From: CAYVFC01 sp964450715 | Lineage (GTDB): Bacteria; Myxococcota_A; Polyangia; Polyangiales; JAFGIB01 | Length of the DNA stretch: 31,336 nucleotides | NCBI GenBank assembly: GCA_964450715.1 | Contig: CAYVFC010000097.1 | Location: 1 to 31,336 of the forward strand | Direction of reading: 5' to 3' | In this document: piece by piece, positions 17,939 to 24,498 of the stretch | Position numbering within the stretch: the first letter of the stretch is position 1 | Layout: each line of letters begins with the position of its first letter | The notes under the pieces: model-generated | Seen by the model: the letters and a program-made list of their open reading frames with translations, nothing else | Database searches by the model: none | What the model was told of the DNA's origin: nothing | Position numbers and translations under genes: made by a program

Positions 17939-20203
17939 GTGACACAGGGCGCGGAACTGCTGATCGCCGACAGCGTGGATCGCGACCGCGAGGGACTGCG
18001 CAGGATGTTTGACGCGGAGGGATACCTATGCACGGCGGTCAAGAACAACGAAGAGGTGCGCAGCCTGGTTCAGAACAAGTTCTTTCCGGTCGCCATTGTC
18101 GACCTTGACTTAGAGAAGCTGAACGGCGGGCTCGATCTGGCCCGCTTCATCGCCGAGAAGTCCAGCCCCACCAAGATCATCCTCTTGACCAGCCGCAGTA
18201 CTTTCGAGCCCGCGGCGGGGGCCGTGCGCCCGGGCCTGCTCGACATAGTCAGCAAGCATCCGGACCAGATCTCTTACCTGTCCGGGGCCGTGCGCAAGGC
18301 CGTGGAACAGTACCAGGCCGGCGACAAGGACAGCACCCTGCCGCTCGAGGTCCGCTCGGTGATGGAGGAGGCCATCAAGACAATGGTGGCCATGTATAAA
18401 AGAATCTACGGCGATGAATCATCGGTTAGCATAACGGGACCGGTGATGAAGCCCATGATCCTGATCATCGACGAGGACCGGCGGTTTCTCAGAGAGGTGG
18501 CGCAGCAGGTCGTGGATACGGACTGGGAGGTCTCGGTGGAATTGAGCGGCAGCGCCGGCCTGGACAAGGCGTCGACCTTCGCCTTTCAGATCGTGGCCGT
18601 AAGCGAGGAGTTGACCGACTTGCCCGGACAGATACTCATCAAGTCGGTCCAGGCACAGCAAGAGAAGACTCTCGGATTGCTCTACTCCAAGAGCGGCGGG
18701 CGCCTCGATCGCTACGACGAGGGCAAGAGAACCGGCTCGGACAAAATGTTCATGGGCGCCGAGCAACTGGTGAGCAAGCTCGGACAGTTGGTGGACGAAC
18801 TGGCCACCATGCGGCGAGAGCGCCGTTATGTACAGGCGTTCGGATCCGAGCACGCGGGGTTTCTGAAGCGCTATGCGAAACTTAAAGTGCGTATCGATTC
18901 GCTTTCCGGGGTGACCAGTTACCCGCCCCAGGCGCCAGCGCCTCGGCCTGCATCCTTGCCGCCCCGTACCCCGGCGCCGCCGCCGGCTTCTTACCCGCCC
19001 CAGGCGCCAGCGCCTCGGCCTGCATCCTTGCCGCCGCGTACCCCGGCGTCGCCGCCGGCCTCTTACCCGCCCCGGGCGCCAGCGCCTCGGCCTGCATCCT
19101 TGCCGCCTCGTGCCCCGGCGCCGCAACCCGTGCCCGCTCCAGAGGCGGAACGGGCGCAGGCGCAGACCGAGGCGGCCGGGATGGCCGGGCCGCCGGCGCG
19201 AACCGGCGGCACCCTGGTGGGTTACTCGGTTCCCCAGGAGTTGAAAGAAACCTATGGCGCGGCCAGGGAGATGAAGCGGTTCGAGGCCGGGCCAGCCCGG
19301 GTTTCGAGCGAAACCGAGGCGGTCGCCCCGGAAGCCCCGGCGCCAGCCGGGCACCTACCGTCCGGACAGGTGAGCGACGAACTCATAGCGGTGAAGCCCG
19401 CGCAGTTCGCGCCTGCCCCGGTCTCACTCGAGGACAAAGATCTTCCATTGAAACCGGACACGGGATTTTTAAGAAAGCTGACGAACAAGAAATGGCTGGC
19501 AGGCCGGGCATTGCTCGTACTGGTTGCCGCAGGAGTCCTGGTATACAGGCAATATCTAATGGAGACACCGGCCTCCGTAGCTTCCACGGCGATGACGGGG
19601 ATTGGCGAGCTGCAGCCAGGCGCGGCAGGGGCCGGCGCCGAAACCTTTCAATCCGGGCAGCCGCGCGCGACCCCGGAGCCGCCGCAAGTTGCCGCGACCG
19701 AAACGCCAGCCGTTCAACCGGACAAGGCCGAGGAAGCGGTGGCTGACCGGAAGTCAGAGCAAGCCGCGACCGAGCCGGCCGGTCAACCGGACAAGGCCGA
19801 GAAAGCAATGGCTGATCAGAAGCCAGAGCAAGCCGCGACCGAGCCGGCCGCCGAGACCGAGCCGCGGCTCGTGCGCATGGTGCCCGAGCTGCTGCGCATA
19901 AGCGGAGGAAAGATCGACCAAGACGAGGTGATGAAAGCGGCCGAGAGCGCCTACCCCCGGATGGAACGTTGCTACGACCGGGCGTTGAAACTGAGGCCCC
20001 GGCTGAAGGGACGGGTGGTGCTGTTCTGGGCTATCCAGACCAGCGGAAGGGCGATCCGCGCAAGGAGGGCCGGTGGAACCATCCAGAACCGGCCCTTCGC
20101 CCGCTGCCTGGCGGGCGCCATCTCGGGCACCCGCTTCCCCCGGCCCACGGGCAGGGCGGCGCTGGTCCGGCTTCCCTTCATCTTCGGGCAACCGGTAAGG
20201 TGA
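17939..20203 (+). CDS. membrane protein joining receiver domains to an AgmX/PglI-type periplasmic domain
   Basis: The GTG at 17939 is preferred over the one at 17912, which lacks a ribosome site (the later one follows GAGG); the product has 754 residues. Residues 5-120 form a receiver with Asp55 in VAIVDLDLE, Thr in LLTS and a Lys in IVSKHP. Residues 172-290 form a second, degenerate receiver (MILIIDED kept, phospho-site replaced by VAVSEEL). Three 24-residue Pro-rich repeats (327-398), a Pro/Ala linker, one membrane helix (about 520-538), a charged repeat linker and an AgmX/PglI C-terminal domain (RCYDRALKLRPRLKGRV, CLAGAISGTRFPRP) follow. AgmX-type proteins belong to gliding or TonB-like energy-coupled envelope machines. 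Linking a phosphorylatable cytoplasmic domain to such a periplasmic arm is unusual. Confidence 0.85.
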   Translation: MTQGAELLIADSVDRDREGLRRMFDAEGYLCTAVKNNEEVRSLVQNKFFPVAIVDLDLEKLNGGLDLARFIAEKSSPTKIILLTSRSTFEPAAGAVRPGLLDIVSKHPDQISYLSGAVRKAVEQYQAGDKDSTLPLEVRSVMEEAIKTMVAMYKRIYGDESSVSITGPVMKPMILIIDEDRRFLREVAQQVVDTDWEVSVELSGSAGLDKASTFAFQIVAVSEELTDLPGQILIKSVQAQQEKTLGLLYSKSGGRLDRYDEGKRTGSDKMFMGAEQLVSKLGQLVDELATMRRERRYVQAFGSEHAGFLKRYAKLKVRIDSLSGVTSYPPQAPAPRPASLPPRTPAPPPASYPPQAPAPRPASLPPRTPASPPASYPPRAPAPRPASLPPRAPAPQPVPAPEAERAQAQTEAAGMAGPPARTGGTLVGYSVPQELKETYGAAREMKRFEAGPARVSSETEAVAPEAPAPAGHLPSGQVSDELIAVKPAQFAPAPVSLEDKDLPLKPDTGFLRKLTNKKWLAGRALLVLVAAGVLVYRQYLMETPASVASTAMTGIGELQPGAAGAGAETFQSGQPRATPEPPQVAATETPAVQPDKAEEAVADRKSEQAATEPAGQPDKAEKAMADQKPEQAATEPAAETEPRLVRMVPELLRISGGKIDQDEVMKAAESAYPRMERCYDRALKLRPRLKGRVVLFWAIQTSGRAIRARRAGGTIQNRPFARCLAGAISGTRFPRPTGRAALVRLPFIFGQPVR
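18917..19132 (+). repeat. three 72-bp tandem repeats coding for Pro-rich units
   Basis: Units at 18917-18988, 18989-19060 and 19061-19132 encode 24 residues each, of the form SYPPQAPAPRPASLPPR plus a variable tail. The units are nearly identical in DNA, so copy number can change by slippage in steps that keep the frame. They form an extended cytoplasmic spacer. Confidence 0.9.
19715..19852 (+). repeat. two 69-bp tandem repeats in the periplasmic linker
   Basis: Units at 19715-19783 and 19784-19852 encode 23 residues each, starting QPDKAE and ending EQAATEPA. The linker lies between the membrane helix and the AgmX-type domain and should span the periplasm. Confidence 0.85.
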
Positions 20204-20270
20204 GTCCGGACGACCCGGACGACGGATGTCGAGACCCGGAAGCAGGATCTATAAAAGGGTGTCTTAACTT

Positions 20271-20291
20271 GCAGGGTTCTGAGCCGCAGTT
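20271..20291. repeat. short repeat shared with 23940-23960
   Basis: Nineteen of 21 bases match 23940-23960. Both copies lie downstream of paralogous fragments (ending at 20301 and 24031), so they are probably ends of one duplicated segment. Confidence 0.6.
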
Positions 20292-20300
20292 GTCTGTTTG

Positions 20301-20543
20301 TTAGGGACAGGTGGGCTCCAGTTCGTTGTCCCACCACACGAACCAGCCGTCCCCCGAACTGTTGGAATTGAAGATCTCGGAACGATAGCAAAATATGTTT
20401 ACCTCGCCTCCCTCCAACCCTGATGCTCTTTTTCAGCCTGGCCGGCACGCCGGAGGTCTTGACCAAAAGGCTGGTTTTACTTCGCCTCCGGCGTGTCCGG
20501 CAGCCGCCAGCAGAAATAGCGCCGACCATATCGTTCCGGTCAC
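20301..20543 (-). pseudogene. decayed paralogue of the ORF at 24031-24498, with signal peptide remains
   Basis: On the minus strand a GTG at 20543 opens a signal-peptide-like piece (SALFLLAAAGHAGG). This frame meets a TGA, and a second frame gives LLVKTSGVPARLKKSIRV. The first frame resumes with EVNIFCYRSEIFNSNSSGDG and WFVWWDNELEPTCP before a TAA at 20301. EIFNSxSSGDGWFxWWDNE matches the ORF at 24031-24498. It lacks everything after WWDNE and carries at least one frame lesion or stop. The signal peptide shows the family is exported. Confidence 0.7.
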
Positions 20544-20560
20544 CAGTACCTATATCTTAC

Positions 20561-21907
20561 TCATACGCCGCCAATCCTCACAGGCGTCGGAACCAGTCCT
20601 GTCTTCGTGTCGCCAGTGCCGAGCTGTCCAGAGTAGTTGCTGCCCCAGCATCTTACCGTTCTATCCTGCATGAGAGCGCAGGTGTGGTTGGCGCCTGCGG
20701 TGAGCCTGTCCACCCCCTCCAGGCCGGATACAGCGATCGGCGTGGACCGGGGCTGGGTCCGCCTGTCGATGCCGAGCTGGGCTTCGTCGTTGGCGCCCCA
20801 GCACATAACCCGGCCATCGAAAAGCAGCGCGCAGCTATGGCCGGAACCGAGAGCCAGAGCCGTCGCACCCTCGACGCCGTTCACCTCGATCGGTTCATTG
20901 GATTCAATAGCGGTCGCCGGGTAGCCACATTGCGCCAATGAATTTCGACCCCAGCACAGCACGTTTCCGGCGGCGGTTGCGGCGCAGGCGTGATCGCTGC
21001 CCACGGCGATCGCCTCGACCTCTGGCAGGCCTGCCATCTCGAAGGGCGCGCTGGAAGCATACTCGTCGCTCGGCAAGTAGTTCGAGCCCCAGCACGCGAT
21101 CCGTCCTCCCTGGCGCAGCGCGCAGGTGTCGTCCATCCCCGCGGCGATGGCGACTGCGTCGGTCAGGCCCTCGACCGCGACGGGCTTGGCCGAGTGGACG
21201 AAGCCACCGTTTCCCAGCTGCCCTCGGCTGTTGTAGCCCCAGCACGATACAGTCCCCTCGTGGAGCAGCGCGCAGACGTGGCCCAGACCAGAGGTCACGG
21301 CAATCGCTTCGCTCACCCCCTCGACCTCGGTCGGCGCGACCGGTGCCGTCTGCGAACCGGCAACCTCTATGCCGAAGAGAGCTCCGCTTCCCCAGCACGT
21401 CACCTTTCCCCCGGCCAGCAGCGCGCAGGCGTGTTCGTCCCCCGTCGCGACCTGCATGGCATCGGCTACTTCCTCGACGACCTCGGCGACGAGCAATCGC
21501 TCGTCGATCCCCTGGTCAGAAAAGTTGTCGGCGCCGCCCCAGCACGCCACCCGTCCGTCCTCCAGAACGACGCAGGTGCGCAACTGCGAAGCGCTGAGCG
21601 CGGTGACACCGGAAAGGCCTTGAATCGTAAACGCCGCATCCGCGGCCTGTTCCAGCCCTGCATCTCCTTCCGTTGCTGGCTCGGCGACCTCTCCCCCGGC
21701 GTTGCCGCCGTCCCCGTCCGTAACCGCGTCCGCTTTCGACGGCCCGCCGTCGCCATAGCAAGCGGCCTGCGACCAGGCGACCGCAACCGCCGCCAGCAGT
21801 ACAAGCGGTTCAAGCCGGAAAACGCTCGCCCGGCACCGACCTTCCCGCCAAGGCCGTTCGGCAGCCTTCTGCTCGGCGAGAAGGCCATTATGACCCCGTC
21901 GTCTCAT
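20561..21907 (-). CDS. RCC1-repeat lipoprotein
   Basis: The start is the ATG at 21907, with GGGAGG seven bases upstream; it overlaps the stop of the previous gene as ATGA. The product has 448 residues. A long basic n-region leads to a hydrophobic stretch and lipobox SQAAC, then a Gly/Asp/Ala linker. Seven RCC1/BLIP-II-type repeats follow, each with a form of HxCALxxGxVxCWGxN followed by GQLG, making a seven-bladed propeller. Cysteine pairs within each blade suggest disulfides, fitting an exported protein. Such propellers usually mediate protein binding; the partner is unknown. Last gene of a minus-strand lipoprotein group. Confidence 0.9.
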   Translation of the reverse strand: MRRRGHNGLLAEQKAAERPWREGRCRASVFRLEPLVLLAAVAVAWSQAACYGDGGPSKADAVTDGDGGNAGGEVAEPATEGDAGLEQAADAAFTIQGLSGVTALSASQLRTCVVLEDGRVACWGGADNFSDQGIDERLLVAEVVEEVADAMQVATGDEHACALLAGGKVTCWGSGALFGIEVAGSQTAPVAPTEVEGVSEAIAVTSGLGHVCALLHEGTVSCWGYNSRGQLGNGGFVHSAKPVAVEGLTDAVAIAAGMDDTCALRQGGRIACWGSNYLPSDEYASSAPFEMAGLPEVEAIAVGSDHACAATAAGNVLCWGRNSLAQCGYPATAIESNEPIEVNGVEGATALALGSGHSCALLFDGRVMCWGANDEAQLGIDRRTQPRSTPIAVSGLEGVDRLTAGANHTCALMQDRTVRCWGSNYSGQLGTGDTKTGLVPTPVRIGGV

Positions 21908-22731
21908 CGGCACGCCTCCCGGCTGGCGTACTCATCGACCCAGGCTGGCCCGGCCTCACCGCTCTCCGAAAACCATTCGCCCTGTCGCGTAACCGTTCCT
22001 TCCGGTTCGGTCGTGAAATAGTAATACTTATGCACCGTGCACCCCTCCGGACAGTCCCCGGAAGCCCGGTCGAATACCCAGTACCATGTGGTCTCCGAAG
22101 CGGTAAGGCAGATGGTGGGCCCGTCGCCGATCCGTCCGATGGACTCGGCATTCTGCACTCTCGGCAGTTTCTCGTACTCGGCCGCGATGTCTGCAAGCCG
22201 GAAAACCCCGCCGAGGGTCAACATGACAAAGTGGGTATCGATCAGGTACGAGAAGGAGTAGCGGATATCCTCGACGCGGTACGTGGCATTCAGACAGTCC
22301 CAATCGGTATACACCCCGTGCTCCATGTCATTGAGCGTATCCTCGTCAACGGCGAGCTCGAGCGTTCGGCCGTCGTTGACCGCCCGATACTCGATACCCG
22401 CAATCTCCGGGGCTTCCGAACGTATCCGGCTCACATCCCGAACCACGCGCTCGTATATCGCCTGATCAGCCACGATGGAGTCGCTCAGCTTGAGGGCGAG
22501 CAACTCGAGGTTTCTATCTTCCCTGGGCGTCGCCGCCATCTCTTCTTCGGTCGCCAGCGCGGCCGGGCACGAGTCAGGGCTTCCGGCGCCGCCAGTCCCG
22601 CTACCGCCCGTACCGCCTCCTCCATCCTGACCCGGCGCCACACCTCCGTCCCCGCCGTCCACCGCTCTGCCGCTGTAACAACCAAAGGCCATCACCGCCG
22701 CCAGCACGATTCCCAGCCACCCTGCGCGCAT
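21904..22731 (-). CDS. lipoprotein of unknown function
   Basis: The ATG at 22731 is chosen because AGGGAGG lies eight bases before it. The product has 275 residues. The signal peptide ends in lipobox AFGC (Cys18), followed by a Gly/Asp linker (DGGGGTGGSGTGG). The mature domain (about 60-275) has DSCPAALATEEEM, a helical stretch, then DWDCLNATYRVEDIRYSFSY and CLTASETTWYWVFDRASGDC; several Cys probably pair. I do not recognise the family. The stop overlaps the next gene's start (ATGA), so the two are translationally coupled and probably work together at the outer membrane. Confidence 0.85.
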   Translation of the reverse strand: MRAGWLGIVLAAVMAFGCYSGRAVDGGDGGVAPGQDGGGGTGGSGTGGAGSPDSCPAALATEEEMAATPREDRNLELLALKLSDSIVADQAIYERVVRDVSRIRSEAPEIAGIEYRAVNDGRTLELAVDEDTLNDMEHGVYTDWDCLNATYRVEDIRYSFSYLIDTHFVMLTLGGVFRLADIAAEYEKLPRVQNAESIGRIGDGPTICLTASETTWYWVFDRASGDCPEGCTVHKYYYFTTEPEGTVTRQGEWFSESGEAGPAWVDEYASREACR

Positions 22732-22873
22732 GATCCTGCCCTCCCTTCGCAAGTGTAACCTGGGTCGGTTCTGGATGCACGGTACGCGGGACTACGGCGG
22801 CATGTCTGTCCCTGGCCGGAAAAAAACTGGGAGGGCGTGATCGGGAGGGTGGGCTGGTTAGCCCGGTTCCGAT

Positions 22874-23875
22874 TCAAAAGTTCGAGACAGCTCCCAACCA
22901 GGTATCAGCCCTTTGCAGGTCCGTCGCCGGCAACTCGTCGCGTACCAGCAACGCATATACCTCTCCGTCGTTTCCGCGTACTTTGATACTCGTCCCGAAT
23001 ACGGCCGCCTGGCGGGTGTTGTCTCGCAGCTTCCGCAACTCGGCAACCTGCTCCGGATCGTCGATGCGTTTTCCACTCCTTGTTTTGGAGATCTCCTCCG
23101 GCGGAAGCACGATGGTCGCGAAGTCCCAGGATAGCGGCCATTCGAGCACGGGCTGCGTATCCGGCGACCAGGCGATGCCCGGGGGCGGGAGATAGGCCGC
23201 GACCGTCACCGCGCCGCCTTCGATCTCCGAACCCGCCTGCCAGAGGCGATCGACGGCGGAGAACCCTTCTCGAAAGGCCTCTTCCAGGCCCTCTAGCGCA
23301 TCGTTACCGCATCCGCAAGTGCACACGACCCTGGCCGTGGCGGATTGCAGGTAGATACCGCCGGCATCAGCGCAACTTTCGTTGTCCGCGAACGTTTTCC
23401 ACCTGTCCAGCTTGCCCCAGCCGACTGCGTCGGCGAGCTGTTCTGCTTGCCGCGTCGCCAGCAAGCCGGTGTGAACACCGCCCAGCGACGAGTCAGGCGA
23501 CGACCTGACGTAGTAGCGGCAATCCCCCATGACCAGCAAAAACTCATAGGCAAGCGTCGAATAGAAATAGTCGGCGAGCGAGAAAACGTGTGCCTTTGAA
23601 TAGACGGCCAGCCGTAGCTCCGAGGTACCGTCGCAGAGCGGGCCCGGATCTCCGGCGTCGTCGCAGACTTCGCCGTTGTCGATAATGCCGTTGCCGCATA
23701 ATGCGCTCACGCTGGAAGCGTCCTTTTTCTCATCCGAGCCATCTATTGAAGCGTCAACGCCCGAAGCATCAACGTTTCCGTCAGTCACGCCGCCATTACC
23801 GTTCGCCCCACATCCAAGCGCCATAACCCCCATCAACCCCGCCAACAACGCTCTTTTTACTTCTGCTCCGAACAC
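22874..23875 (-). CDS. lipoprotein with DUF4215-like Cys motif, function unknown
   Basis: The product has 333 residues if the GTG at 23875 is used; the spacing to AGGGG is short, so the start is uncertain. Lipobox ALGC at about residue 22 is followed by a Gly/Asp/Ser linker and CGNGIIDNGEVCDDAGDPG, the start of a DUF4215-like Cys repeat. The rest (ELRLAVYSKAHVFSLADYFY, CTCGCGNDALEGLEEAF, then WPLSWDFATIVLPPEEI) is a globular domain I do not recognise. A small GGGCT/AGCCC hairpin lies after the stop. It is followed 143 bp later by two more lipoprotein genes on the same strand. Confidence 0.8.
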   Translation of the reverse strand: MFGAEVKRALLAGLMGVMALGCGANGNGGVTDGNVDASGVDASIDGSDEKKDASSVSALCGNGIIDNGEVCDDAGDPGPLCDGTSELRLAVYSKAHVFSLADYFYSTLAYEFLLVMGDCRYYVRSSPDSSLGGVHTGLLATRQAEQLADAVGWGKLDRWKTFADNESCADAGGIYLQSATARVVCTCGCGNDALEGLEEAFREGFSAVDRLWQAGSEIEGGAVTVAAYLPPPGIAWSPDTQPVLEWPLSWDFATIVLPPEEISKTRSGKRIDDPEQVAELRKLRDNTRQAAVFGTSIKVRGNDGEVYALLVRDELPATDLQRADTWLGAVSNF

Positions 23876-23939
23876 GGCCCCTCTGTGAGGGATAATAGCA
23901 CATCGAACAAGGAGAGGCCTGCGGGGTTACGGGTCACCG

Positions 23940-23960
23940 GCAGGGTTCCGAGCCGCGGTT
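23940..23960. repeat. short repeat shared with 20271-20291
   Basis: Nineteen of 21 bases match. It lies about 70 bases past the stop of the ORF at 24031, while the partner is 10 bases past the decayed paralogue, so the intervening DNA was lost in that copy. Confidence 0.6.
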
Positions 23961-24030
23961 TTCTACTCGTCCATGTACTCAGAAAAGATAATCCACGGTT
24001 CGGCACGGTTCGAGGATGCGCGCGCGGGGG

Positions 24031-24498
24031 TCAGAAGTGTAGGCAGACGTCGAGTGCCTCCGGGCCCTTCACGTTGCTACAGCTTCCGAGCCTCGAGAGG
24101 CCCTGAATCGTGATCAGGGTGCTGCCATCCTCTTGTTTCACGAACATCCCTCCCCCGATGAAATAGAACGTACCGCCGTGGGGGCCGTCGGGCGGGGTGG
24201 CGATCAGGCCGCCGGTGAGTACCGCGTTGCCAGTGCCCGGCGTGTCCCCGAGCAGGAGCATTCCGATCTCGTTATCCCACCAAATGAACCAGCCGTCCCC
24301 CGAACTCCTGGAATTGAAGATCTCGGCCTGCACCGGCGTGCCGTCGAGGACGCCACCGAGATCGTTGCAGCCTCCGACCTCCCTGCAGATTTCCAGCTCT
24401 CCCTGCACCTGGGCGCCCGGACACGTTCCCAGCTCTTCGATGCCGACGAAGCGCAGTACGGTCTCGATGCCATACAAGTCGCTGATCCTCGATGCGCG
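24031..24498 (-). CDS. Cys-containing exported-type domain, in frame after the pseudokinase UGA
   Basis: This open frame starts directly after the TGA of the upstream kinase gene, in the same frame. It encodes about 155 residues: YGIETVLRFVGIEEL, GTCPG, EICREVGGC, EIFNSRSSGDGWFIWWDNE, GGTFYFIGGGMFVKQED and DVCLHF. Cysteines and a signal-peptide-bearing decayed paralogue (20301-20543) indicate an extracytoplasmic domain. It has no signal peptide or ribosome site of its own (only a TTG at 24477). It is either a 5'-truncated remnant or a C-terminal domain reached by UGA readthrough; the membrane helix of the kinase would place it on the right side. Function unknown. Confidence 0.55.
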   Translation of the reverse strand, partial: RASRISDLYGIETVLRFVGIEELGTCPGAQVQGELEICREVGGCNDLGGVLDGTPVQAEIFNSRSSGDGWFIWWDNEIGMLLLGDTPGTGNAVLTGGLIATPPDGPHGGTFYFIGGGMFVKQEDGSTLITIQGLSRLGSCSNVKGPEALDVCLHF

